From: Galerina marginata
Lineage: Eukaryota > Basidiomycota > Agaricomycetes > Agaricales > Galerinaceae
Assembly (NCBI GenBank): GCA_023014335.1
Contig: JAECYW010000007.1
Span: 1,984,001 to 2,048,000, forward strand
Length of the DNA stretch: 64,000 nucleotides
Direction of reading: 5' to 3'
Positions within the stretch are counted from its first letter, which is position 1. Each line of letters opens with the position of its first letter. The notes beneath the pieces were generated by a model, which ran no database searches, was not told the origin of the DNA, and saw nothing but the letters and a program-made list of their open reading frames with translations. Both the position numbers and the translations under genes were made by a program. This document shows, one piece after another, positions 12,001-21,892 of this stretch.

Positions 12001-13445
12001 ATCCAGACGGGCGTATTCTTAATGCACTTGACTTGCCAAGATGTTTATCTGGTGTCCCGCGGGCACCTTACTCCTCCGATGTTGAGTCTTGGCTGTCTAC
12101 TCGTCGCAGTCTTTTCTGTGATGACCCATATCCAACAAGTGAGAACTGCTGGGAGATAGTAGCAACAAAAGGTGCTCGTAGCTGGATGCATATTGATGGA
12201 AATGGTGTATGCACGCGTCTTGAGGTTTTATGTGGTGCCAAATGGCTTGTTGTTGGCCGTCCACCATCGACATCCTTCAACAAAGATGGGAGTGCAGACC
12301 ACACTTACTTTTCACGCAATGACTTGTTTACTGGCGACTTTGCAGTAGAAGATGCATTATCTGGTACTTGGGACTTTGAGGCAGTATATTTGAAACCTGG
12401 GACTGCTGTGTAAGTCAAGACAAGCTGTGTTTTTGTTTTTGCTAATCCTCTTGTAGGTTATTAAGGCCCAACAGCCTTCATATGGATTATACCGACCTTC
12501 ATTCCATTTGCCGTGGTTTCTTTTTTTATGCAACCAGTACACTGGGCGATACCCTGTCAGCATTGGGCCATCTTCTAATTGCAGACCCTGTTTTGACCAA
12601 CACCTCTCATTTGTCCACCCGTGCTCTTCTTCTGCGTATGGTTCATTATTTTTATCAGCAATTTGTTGTTCTTGGACATGATCTAAAGGGTAGGACTATT
12701 TATCAAATAACTGGAGGCTCTTATCCATTTTATGATTAGGTTCCGAACACCTTCCTGACCTGACTACACCTCAGGGACAATTTGATTTCCTCAAGCTCTG
12801 CCATATTGGAATTCTTTTCAATGTGCTTGACTCCCGGACTTATGAAGCCAATGATCAATCCAACAATGGTTCTCTAAACTATGATTACAACACCATACCT
12901 CATGAAGACAGGCAGAAATTTGTATATGCAAGAGGACTGTGCATTGAGCTTGTGTCCTGGCTTCACACCAAGATTTATCTGGTACCTGCAAATGACCTTC
13001 AACCGGTTTCTGTACCCAGTTTTCACCTAAGTTCTATCATGTCATTTGGACTATCCCTTTATCAATACCTGGACAAATGGATCACAGAAGAAGAGCAAGA
13101 CAAAAATCCTCAGTTGCCATCTGTCAATCGACAGTCTCTTTTACAGCAACTTCAATGGGCCATGGATGTCTTGGAGGCTAGTGCAGAGTGGTCTAACATG
13201 TTGGAGGTAAATAACCCAGAAACTTACATGGATGGCTTTTGGTCCCATGACTATATGCCAGCTGTGAGGCATCCACCACTGTCTTATGTGTGCAAGAGTA
13301 AGTTCTTATTTTTTATTTTTTGGTTGATGTTAATTCTTGGTTCAATGTAGGCAAAGAAGAAATCCATGCAGCTGGCTTAACAGAAGGGGACAGATTGTAT
13401 TTTTTTGGTGCTGAACATGATTTTCCAGTTGTTCAAAAGAAATAG
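9008..13445 (+). CDS. Large element-borne protein with acidic repeats, NLS-like region and JmjC-like domain
   Basis: A multi-exon gene; introns are visible at about 9129-9187, 9845-9909 and 12411-12457 and elsewhere. The N-terminal half (9008-10300) is a globular region of unknown family. Next comes a Ser/Thr/Pro-rich stretch (10395-10690), then three acidic ~29-residue repeats (10906-11155), then a basic tract (KTPRKRPRKRNQ) that could be nuclear. The C-terminal half carries WMHIDGNG, giving an H-x-D pair. After an intron, KPGTAVLLRPNSLH supplies a second His, as in the Fe(II)/2-oxoglutarate site of JmjC-type oxygenases. A helical tail ends with VVQKK and stop TAG 13443-13445. The first clear ATG is at 9008, but reading is open upstream to a splice site at about 8988, so another short first exon is likely. 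Activity on chromatin is inference only. Confidence 0.6.
10906..11155 (+). repeat. Three tandem 87-bp coding repeats (acidic)
   Basis: Three consecutive units encode variants of TGAQVKMDADDEDEET followed by a DEEDxDxQPLEQ-type tail. They lie inside the JmjC-like gene. Between-copy differences are mostly single codons. Confidence 0.8.
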
Positions 13446-13833
13446 CAGCTTTTAGAAGATTGTCTGTCAATATAATGTTATCATCCTTCACTGTGACTCA
13501 TTGTCTGTCTGACTTACTACATTATAAAATGAGCTAAGAACAGACCTAATAATGGATGAGATACTCACATTTCCTATTGCTACTATCTGAAGTGTGAGGG
13601 CTCAGTCCACAGCACCCTGGGCCACCCACACTGCACTGGGCCACACAAAATCCTTCAACTTCCTACCCACATGATGATACATCCCTCATTGGAGGGGAGT
13701 GGCACCCAGAATGTTGTTTTATTGTCAGATAAGGCTGGTGGGATGGCAGACAGACACTGGATGCAGGCAGTGGGAGGAGAGGAAGGACAGAAGCTGAGAA
13801 GGCTGGAAATCCAAAAAACATTCTATGTCTTAA
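13446..13833. other. Spacer downstream of the JmjC-like gene
   Basis: No gene is supported. The segment contains short CA/CCC-rich stretches such as CACCCTGGGCCACCCACACTG and leads directly into the repeat array. Confidence 0.4.
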
Positions 13834-14203
13834 ACATGTACTGCTTTTCATGAATTTACAAACATGTACTGGTTTTCATGAATTTCGCAAACATGTACCG
13901 GTTTTCATGAATTTTGCAAACATGTACCGGTTTTTGTGAATTTTGCAAACATGTACCGGTTTTCATGAATTTCGCCAACATGTACCAGTTTTCATGAATT
14001 TCGCCAACATGTACCAGTTTTCATGAATTTTACCAACATGTACCAAATTTTACAAGTCTGCAAACATGTACTAGTTTTTGTGAATTCCGCAAACATGTAC
14101 TCAATTTTTCAAAATTTGCAAACGTGTATTGAATTTTTGTATTTCAAACCTGTGATATTTTTGAATTACCGCACGCGATTTTCCGCACAGTATATGGCCC
14201 ATA
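13834..14203 (+). repeat. Array 1 of ~29-bp repeats closed by a conserved 25-bp end
   Basis: About ten degenerate units of the type ACATGTACCGG followed by TTTTCATGAATTTTGCAA occupy 13834-14157. They are followed at 14179-14203 by TTTTCCGCACAGTATATGG plus CCCATA. The inner boundary of the right inverted-repeat arm follows one base later. A second array with the same end is at 15236-15535. There are no unique spacers, so this is not a CRISPR array. The arrangement resembles subterminal repeats next to a transposon end. Confidence 0.8.
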
Positions 14204-14204
14204 T

Positions 14205-15097
14205 CTGCGTCCCATTCTGCTTTTATAACTTAAATGCAATTTTATTTGACTTCCTACTAGTAACATAATGTAATCCTCTACTACCAACGTTCAACATACT
14301 ATTACTTGTACTTAGGTGAGGATGAAAGGGCAGTGGGGCCTTGAGGCGCAGTGTTAGCCGTGTCAACGGAGGCAGAGGGTGCAGCGACCTCGATTCTAGG
14401 TCTCAATGCTGAATGAGGTGGCAGAGCAGAGGGTACGGGTTAGTGGTGTCCATAGGCATTTTAGCGGTGCGGACAGAGCATCCAGATTCTGAGAGTCATC
14501 GATTGCATTGGCGGCTGAGAAGGCAACTTGAAGGGGGGGGATAGCTGTGTTAACAGGGGTCGAGAGGACGAGGGTGGCAGGGCCGCGTTGACCACAGTTC
14601 AGCCAGGCGGTAGAGCTGTATCAGGGGTGTTGATGACAGTGGCAGAGGCGGCATAGTGAAGGCAGCATCCTCAATACCCGACGTCATTCGACATGCCAGA
14701 GGAGGGGCGCTGCTGTTAGAGTGGCAGGATGGAGGGGCAGCGTCCTAAAATGTTCGACATTGCTCGTTATGTGTGGAAGAACCGGGAGAACTGGCATTCG
14801 ATTCTACAACAATCCTGCGCCAACGCGGTGGGCTTGCGCACCCACATGGGTCCATTGTTGTGGTCTTGTCGCATTCTGGTGCTCTTCACGCCTACGCGGT
14901 CGTTTCCTCACAGACCCATGTGGGATTGGTTGGCGCTACGATGGTTAGCTGGACAGCAAGGGTCGTTTTGGCGACGTACCTGGCGTGACTCCTTCCCCCT
15001 TCCCTAATATCCTTCCGATTCGTTGGGCACACTTTCCGGCCCACATCCCTCATTGGAGGGGAGGGGCACTCGGAACGGTGCTGGGCGTCGTTTCTAC
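14205..15097 (-). repeat. Right inverted-repeat arm
   Basis: Reverse-complement match of 1-902. It ends with CGGAACGGTGCTGGGC and probably extends about 11 bp further (GTCGTTTCTAC), because the solo fragment at 53114 shares those bases as well. Open frames inside it on either strand mirror those of the left arm and are not considered genes. Confidence 0.85.
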
Positions 15098-15235
15098 TAC
15101 GTCATATGGGGCTGATGGGAGAGCGGACGGACGATGGACATGGCTGGAGGGAGAGAGAGGAGTGTGGTGATGGTTGGAGGAATAGAAGCCAACGGATATA
15201 GAAGTGCTGTGAGAGCCGTCTAAATTTAGGTCCCA

Positions 15236-15535
15236 GACATGTCCTGATTTTCTTCATAAATGCAAACATGGACCGACTTTCTCTAAAAACGTAAACATGG
15301 ACCAGACTTTTTGAAAACGCAAACATGTACCGGTTTTTGCGAAAAATCAAACATGTACCGAATTCACATAAAATACAAACATGTACCGGATTTCTTTAAA
15401 AACACAAACATGTACCAGTTTTTGTGAGAAATCAAACATGTACCGAATTTACATAAAATCACAAACGTGTACCGGTTTTTTGAAATTTGGGCAAACATGT
15501 ACTGATTTGATTTTCCGCACAGTATATGGCCCATA
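15236..15535 (+). repeat. Array 2 of ACATGTACCGG-type repeats with the same 25-bp end
   Basis: About ten units of 26-30 bp with the core AAACATGTACCGG, in the same orientation as array 1. It ends in the same TTTTCCGCACAGTATATGG-CCCATA sequence (15511-15535). Five bases later the sequence becomes the interior of a GTPase first exon on the opposite strand. Confidence 0.8.
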
Positions 15536-15540
15536 CCTAC

Positions 15541-15830
15541 ACAATTATCAGGTCGTCTTGTCTAAGGTCATTGCACCCTTTCAATTCTTCATATTCCATT
15601 GACACTGCCATTCCGTACGACGTTGAACAAGGAAGCGATGGATGTTCAAGACAGACTTCGTTCCAGATCTAAGCCATTGCGATTCCAGCGAACCAGCACG
15701 AGTCCTTATCGATTGCCTGTCAGATTCGCTGCATTGCATAGATTTCGCCATGAGGATTCTATAATGTCTCTTCAAGAACAACGAGTGGCCCGGTTTAAAT
15801 AAACGAAGACCGGCATGATGGCTCGAGCCC
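15541..15830 (-). pseudogene. 5' remnant of a GTPase gene (promoter and start of exon 1)
   Basis: On the minus strand an ATG at 15598 begins MEYEELKGCND, followed by LRQDDLIIV. It closely matches exon 1 of the GTPase gene at 36106. Similarity continues upstream to about 15830, including the motif at 15747-15760. The coding sequence is cut at 15541 by the repeat array, and no P-loop exon follows in the window. The rest of this gene was either lost or displaced beyond the left edge by the inserted elements. Confidence 0.75.
15747..15760 (-). promoter_or_regulatory. Shared upstream motif GAATCCTCATGGC
   Basis: Lies about 150 bp upstream of the truncated exon 1 at 15598. The same motif occurs at the matching distance upstream of the gene at 36106. 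Confidence 0.45.
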
Positions 15831-18237
15831 CGAGGCGCACTTTTGGATCATTGTGAACCATACACCGCCAACTTGTTCGGGTGCCAGACAGATATTGATC
15901 GCCGGATGTCCGATGTCGCCCCACGGCAAGGCCTGGGTGGTACGAGAATGACATTATTTCATATTTATGTAAAGAGGTCATTAGTGCTTGGAATGACATC
16001 CCCATGACATGACAGAGACCTCTCAATAATGTCCAGCCATTTCAGGTCAGAATCAGACCGTCGCTTCCGTTGAAATTCTGCCCAAGTCCATTCAGACTCC
16101 GCTTCATGGCAAGTTCAACACAACGCAAACAAACCACAACGTTCGTCGCTCCTTCGTCTCTCCCTTCTTCGTCTCTCCCCTTCATTGCCCTGGTCGCTAC
16201 TTCACTAATCTGCCTGTTCCTCCTGGATGTGCTATCTTGTGGTCTGGTCTCATGAGGCTCTTACTCTGGAATCTACTTTGGCTTTTGTTTGTGTCCTGGG
16301 GGCTGGCACTGTGACGAGCTTTGGCAACCCACCTCTCGACAACTGACCTTTTTATTGTTCTTTATAGATATAATCACACAATTCTTCAAGGGCACGAACA
16401 CCTGGGGGGAGCGCATAGCATCAGGAACACGATAGGTAAGTCTTCTACATCAGTGTTCGGTCTTTTAATCATTTTTTTTTCTTGGTTCGAACAAGCTCGA
16501 CTCGTTCGGACAAGAGGACTTTGGGCGGGGGCTATTGAAAGTAGAGGGGTGCGTGTGCTGGTCGGGTTGGAGTTTTGCCCTCTGGCGGTTACAGCGGTGG
16601 GACCACAGTGCGCAGAGCAGCATGTAGCACGACTCGGACTTGTAATATGATGTCGATATTATGTTGTATTGTACATGTGGAATATTACTAGTCTTCATGA
16701 TTTGTGGACCATAAGAAAATGGAAGAAAAATGAACCAGTAATAAGGAATATTGTACCCTGCTGCCGCAGGACCAGAATTCCCCTCTGGACGGCCAGACAT
16801 CTGAGAGACATCTCGAGAGATGTCTTTTTCATATCTCTCTGAAATAATCATCTGATCATGTCGTTTTTGTTCACCATTCTGACATGACCGTGGGGGTGCC
16901 TGGTGGGAACCGCGCTGATCCGATTTTGACAACCGAACAAAATGGCGGTGTAGTATTAGTACTAGGTGTCGTCTTGCGCCGACCCACCACCTTGCTTCAA
17001 TCATATATACAAATAAAACCATTTATCTGACTAAGACTTTGCCAATAACAATTTTATTATTTCCCTTGAAATCGGTATTGAAAACGACAATCATTCTATA
17101 CCACATACAAAAATGTCCAACTTGACGAAAATTAGAATACGTGCCTAATTATCTACGTGCACCGAACGAAGTGGTTGAGGGATCGGTAACAACAGCCACA
17201 GGAAGTGAGACCTGGTGACAAATAGATCCTCGGTTTATCGCCGTTTCTCCCTCAGAAACTCTTGTAGGAAATTGTTGGCGCTTTCGTGTAGCCGGTTGCG
17301 TGCCAATCGCATGTCCTTTGACCCTTTGATGTTAGATTTCCAATGTCGCTTATTTATCGGACCTCTCATAGCTAGCTTTGGGTCGCCTTCTGGATTTGAC
17401 TATGCACCCTTTTTGCTCCATCCAACAAAGTAGCCTCTGTCCATGTGCGCGGCCGACAGCCGTAGTCCAGTCTGGAGCCTTCGAAGTTGTAATTTGTCTG
17501 GGGTTGGGTACCTCGAAACCTTTTCAATGTCTTGCACAAATCTTGCGCTCGGCCTTGTGTTATGACTGGTTTAGTACACAGACCAAGTGTAGTGATGGTG
17601 TCGTCGACGACTCGTCGTCTGAAACGTGCATGATATGGTAGTTACCGGTAGAATGTACTGCGCCTAGAAGACGGCGACCGCCTGAGGAGACAAGACCTGG
17701 CTTATTGAAACCTTTGAACTTTCCGCGCAATGTATATTTGTATTTGAAACGAAGACCTGTGAAGATGGAGTAATTTCAGAGACCCAGAGAAGCCAGATGG
17801 ACGCAAATACAGAGGCAGGCGTTGCGCGGGTGTCTTCGTCAACTAAGGACTATCATCCACACCAGCCTGTTCTGTCCTCTGGTAGAATGTAATATTGATC
17901 GCAAGAAAGTGACTGCAAGATGGGTTTCGAAGGTGGGGTTAAGGTTTGTGCCAACATTTGGGATTTTAAGGAACGGGGATGGGTAGAGAAAATAACAAGT
18001 GCAAACAAAACGTAGGCGTGGAGATGATACATGTACAAAGATTTCCCGTTACGTGGTTGCCAACATTGGGTATTTCCTTAAACGTGAATTTAGGGGGGGT
18101 GAGGGACCTTGCTTTCAGCAAGGTGAAAAGTACGTTTCATTTCCCGCGAATTTTATTTATTTATTTAAGTGTCACGTGTCGAGGCGTTCAGTGTCGCCGT
18201 CACGGTGACCGCGCCGACTTCCTACTCAGTACCCAAG
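15831..18237. other. Long intergenic region without a supported gene
   Basis: Several short frames exist on both strands but none has coding character or a recognised domain. The minus-strand stretch of about 17780 to 17170 contains basic, protein-like pieces (KYKYTLRGKFKGFNKPG at about 17740-17690; NKRHWKSNIKGSKDMRL at about 17350-17300). They do not join cleanly and may be a decayed or poorly resolved small gene. An inverted AGACATCTC motif sits near 16805. The last few hundred bases are presumably the uS7m promoter. Confidence 0.4.
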
Positions 18238-19052
18238 ATGCTGCGCCAGAGGACGAGTCGCGTCGTTCTCTTACTCTCTCCACGACAAACGCCTTCGAGA
18301 GGCGCTCGTACCAGTTCAAAGTCGCAAGAAGATGAGGCTTTGAGCGTAATCGATAGTTTAGGATCCAACCCACCTGCAGTAGCCTTGGATGTACCTCTAC
18401 TCCCCGAGAAACCGGCTCCAAATCTGGATATAATGCACCATTACATTCCACCAGCCGAATCCCCGATTCTACGACTTCTCGCCAATACTATGATGAAAGA
18501 CGGAAAATACGCCATAGCTGCTAAAACCACTTCGGATACGCTTTTGCATATCCACGCCATGACACGAAGCAAGCCGATGCCAATCGTGGAAATGGCCGTT
18601 TCACTCGCATCACCAGCTGTCCGACTTCGTAAACAGAAACAAGGCGGGGGAAAGACAGTGTTGAAACCAATGGCTCTGAGCGAGAGGCAAAGAACAAGTC
18701 AAGGCATCAAATTTCTCGTCGACTCTGCAGACGAGAAGGGGAAACCGGGGAAAACACGCGCGGAAAGGTTGGCGAGGGAGATCATGATGACTGTTCAGGG
18801 AGAAAGTCCTGCAATCACAAAGAAATCGGACCTGCATAAAGCGGCCATGGTTAATAGGTTAGTAGTATGCTCGTTATATCTCACGAACAAATCTAAAATC
18901 TTTCCTTTAAAAGGGGAAACCTACCGAAACGATATTAGAATTAATTGTTCCATGAAAAGTACATCCTTGCATAATTCGATATTCTATCACCCTTACTTCT
19001 TAGGATGGCACTCTTACCAATCTTAGTTCAACTAGCAACCAACCTTCGTTGA
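18238..19052 (+). CDS. RSM7: Mitochondrial small-subunit ribosomal protein uS7m
   Basis: Two exons (18238-18857 and 19004-19052) encode 222 residues. The N-terminus MLRQRTSRVVLLL is basic and hydroxylated, as expected for a mitochondrial presequence. The S7 core is clear: LANTMMKDGKYAIAAK, then a helix ending in PIVEMAVSLASPAVRLRK, then GIKFLVDSADEK, then AERLAREIMMTVQGE and LHKAAMVNR. These are the conserved RNA-binding helices of S7 family proteins, which nucleate the head of the small ribosomal subunit. An in-frame upstream ATG at 18169 would add 23 residues; the second ATG is preferred because it gives the presequence. The ten or so residues after the intron are not conserved in the family, so that junction is less sure. 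Confidence 0.85.
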
Positions 19053-19864
19053 GTTCTCATATGCAGAACAGCCGGCTCTCAGGATAATCTCCTGAAAGCG
19101 TTCCGATTGGATGTCACCCCGAAAACGCTTTTACTGGGTGGCAGACTCAGCTTTCTCCGTCCTTCCCAAGGCGTCACTATCTTGAATTCGTCATCTGCAA
19201 GATCCGTCCCAGCAATTTAGCGCTCATCCCTTTTCTCTAAAATTGTCTGGTGTGACGTCTGTTTGCCTCGCGGACATGGTACAAGTATTTCCATGCTTCA
19301 GAGGCGTGGCGATCACTTCGTATGTTGTAATGTTGACATATTACCAGCGCCATGAATTGTCGCAGTTGTGGCCCTTCGAATCTTCGACGTCGTTTTAGGT
19401 GGCTGGCATCTAAAGCAAGAAGTTCGGACATCGGATTTCTACTCTTGTGAATATAAAGGTGTGAAAAGCTATCTTTAACTATGCATGTTTTATTCAGGCC
19501 ATATTACTGACGTACGGCGTATCGATATCGGCAGAATAAGGGCAAATCTGGTACATCCGAATTACATCAGTGTTACAGACATCTCCGCTATCGGATGGCC
19601 GAATAACCTTTCTGCCAATTCACGGGATTGTGTGTGTTGTGTCGGCCTCGTGCCTGTGAAAACTCTTGCCATGGAATGACCATGAGGTAAAGTCTCGTCA
19701 TGGTGTTCTAGCACCATTCCCCGCTTTCGAAAAGACGCCTCCCTTCTTCCCTGCGCCAACTCAGGATCGTCGTTCTCCGCATCCCTTTATGACCGATTTA
19801 TTTGGCCTGTGAGTAACATAGTATTTATCGTTTTCATCGTCCTTACAGAGTTGCTTCTAGGAAG
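19053..19864. other. Intergenic region between uS7m and the first GTPase gene
   Basis: No supported gene. Short minus-strand frames (19237-19431, 19562-19759) have no recognisable domain. It is the likely promoter region of the GTPase gene starting at 19865. Confidence 0.4.
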
Positions 19865-21093
19865 ATGACATCGAAAGGGCGGTCGAAGGTAATTAGCCGA
19901 GAACTGCTTGGATATGGAGACCTTTAGCTCAACATTCTCCGTTGAAGAAACGCGGTCAAGGAAGTCCTGCTGGACAGGAAACATCGCGGCACAGTCGTAA
20001 CCGTCAACTCAAGTCAGCCTGGGCAGAGAAAGTGCAAGCAGAACAATTATCCACAGACGATGTCATTATTGCGTACGTTTTTCTTGTATTTTTGTGTTCA
20101 TGGCTCGTGTCGGCTCAGTATATTGTCTAGTGTCATGGGTCCGACTGGGTCCGGAAAGAGCACTGTGAGTGCCTTACCTGCTACTATACTTACCTTCCGC
20201 CGACGATCTTTGTAGTTCATCTCTCGGGCCACGGGCTCCGACATGTGTATCGGGCACAGCTTACAGTCATGCACGAACGAGATCAGCATGGTCAGGCTTA
20301 CAATCCCCGGCGACCTGAACTTGGTTTTCGTCGACACGCCTGGCTTCGACGACACTAATAGATCGGACTCTGATATCTTGAAAATGATATCTGATTGGCT
20401 GGCCCAAACGTGAGTCTCAATGCGGCAGATGCGGATGCATGCAAAAATCGCTGATCGACTTACTTCAGCTATAAACAAAAGATTTTGCTGAGCGGACTGC
20501 TATATCTCCACCGCATAACTGACAACAGGATGGGTAACACACCCTTGAAGAATCTCCGGATGTTTAAAGAACTCTGTGGGCATGATGCGCTCCAGAACGT
20601 CATCCTCGCAACTACGATGTGGGAGGAGGAATTTCGAGAGCTGGCAGTCGAGCGAGAGAAAGACCTCAAAGACAACTACTGGAAGTCGATGATTGCCCGG
20701 GGTTCGGTCACCCGTCGGTTCGAAAAGCAAACCCAGGCAGCCGCCTTCCACGTCCTAGAGCCTTTGCTTGAGGGTGCGGTACAACGACACTCGCTCCTTA
20801 TACAAGACGAACTAGTGGAGATGCGGCTGAAGCTCTCCGAGACGGCTGCCGGACAGGCGCTCTATTCCGAGCTAGAGAAGGTCGTCGCAAAACAGCAGGG
20901 GGTCTTAAGACGGATGCGGTCTGAGCTGCAAAGCGACATTCAAGACATGCATACGCTGAAGCAAGAATATAAAGAACTGCAAGAAAGTTTAAATTCGCTA
21001 TTCGATGAACTGCGAGCCCTCGAGGTGCCGATTGGGCGGAGGTTGTTGAAAACATTCGCTTCTGTATTCCACACCAAACACCGTCAAGCTTGA
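19865..21093 (+). CDS. Type-A P-loop GTPase (GIMAP/AIG1-like G domain), single domain
   Basis: Five exons (19865-19888, 19948-20072, 20131-20164, 20216-20409, 20469-21093) give 333 residues. A short basic N-terminus is followed by LSTDDVIIA and the 34-nt exon with Walker A GPTGSGKST. G3 is VDTPGFDDT. The block GLLYLHRITDNRMG corresponds to the conserved hydrophobic stretch of AIG1-like proteins, and TTMWEE takes the G4 place. The C-terminal ~130 residues are strongly helical with coiled-coil spacing and end VPIGRRLLKTF plus a basic tail. No membrane segment is present. It is separated from the main cluster by the retroelement and the GH3 gene. The family is known mostly as unnamed G-domain proteins in mushroom genomes; its biochemical role is unknown. 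Confidence 0.85.
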
Positions 21094-21366
21094 TCAGTCT
21101 TGGCTATTTAGTGCTGGGCTCTGAATTACTGCGCGCTACCTCATCGTCGTATAATTGTATTTGTATTCTTTGCCTCTTCGACAATTTATTTTTCGGCATT
21201 CATTCAAAGTTGTTTGATTGCCTGCACTCCTCTTCTAGGGGGCTATGCGCTCTCGAGCAAGACAGTCGCGCTGGACATAAGTAAATTTCATTTGAAGGGA
21301 ATTTGTTCAGAACGCCGCAGCAGGAGCCAAGAGGCATCATGCATCATGCATCAGCCGTCATTCAAT
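21087..21366 (+). repeat. Direct duplication flanking the retroelement, left copy
   Basis: From the last codons of the GTPase gene through AGCAGGAGCCAAGAGGCATC, this segment matches 27914-28177 in the same orientation with scattered differences. It contains the 3' flank of the GTPase gene. Confidence 0.8.
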
Positions 21367-21892
21367 GACATGTCAAGCAGATGTCAACATTACATATATG
21401 TGGACAGTGGCACTGTGTTTCGCTTTGCTCGTCGTTCTTTCCAACATTGTGATTTCCATAATTGAGAGAAAAATATAAAAATATTCGAGAGGATAAAAAT
21501 AATACCAAAGGGAGTGATTAACAAAACTTCGGCCTTTGAGAGCCAAATTTGAGGGTGAAAAAAAAACAGATTTTGACGCAACGCCTCATTACAGCTTGGG
21601 AAGGCTTGAACACGATAAAATCGCGCGAGAAAGAAATCCCGTCTAAATTACCATGCAACTCACTTACGCAGGCAGGATGCGAAGGCCGACTAAATTCTTT
21701 TCTGTTCACTTGTTTTTATTTAATCATCGTACTACGTAGTCCTAGTAATCGTAACGTGGGTTGTCCCCAGTCCGTTCTGTTATACATGAATTCAATATCT
21801 GCGCCCATTCGAATTCTCGCCCACTGTCTCTGTGACTTCAAAATTAACCCACATAGCTGAGTTGACTTCGATCAACGTACTGCATATACTGT
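21367..21892. other. Spacer between duplication and RT gene
   Basis: AT-rich sequence with a GATGCATGATGCAT-like stretch near 21340. No supported gene. It probably contains the 3' end of the retroelement. Confidence 0.35.

Larger units (their letters stand above)
1..15097. mobile_element. Large DNA element bounded by ~0.9 kb inverted repeats (left end beyond window)
   Basis: The segment 1-902 reappears as reverse complement at 14205-15097. Homology stops sharply at the inner edge (GAATGGGACGCAG on the left, CTGCGTCCCATTC on the right). Between the arms lie three gene-sized, intron-rich units: a J-like protein, a DDE integrase and a JmjC-like protein. This layout suits a giant cargo-carrying DNA transposon or a nest of transposons. 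A 70-bp match to the outer end also occurs alone at 53114-53183, so the arm belongs to a dispersed family. Alternatives are two independent, oppositely oriented 0.9-kb non-autonomous copies, or nested insertions. The left outer end is outside the window, so no target duplication can be checked. Confidence 0.6.

Noticed and set aside
13834..15535. Repeat arrays as CRISPR
   Set aside because: Units are contiguous, degenerate and have no unique spacers; the DNA is eukaryotic and no cas-like genes are present.
16465..17022. Minus-strand frame of 185 codons as a gene
   Set aside because: No recognisable domain, composition reads like translated non-coding DNA, and no intron or promoter context supports it.
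17170..17790. Small basic protein on the minus strand
   Set aside because: Protein-like pieces exist but I could not join them with acceptable splice sites; it is mentioned only as a possibility in the interval note.
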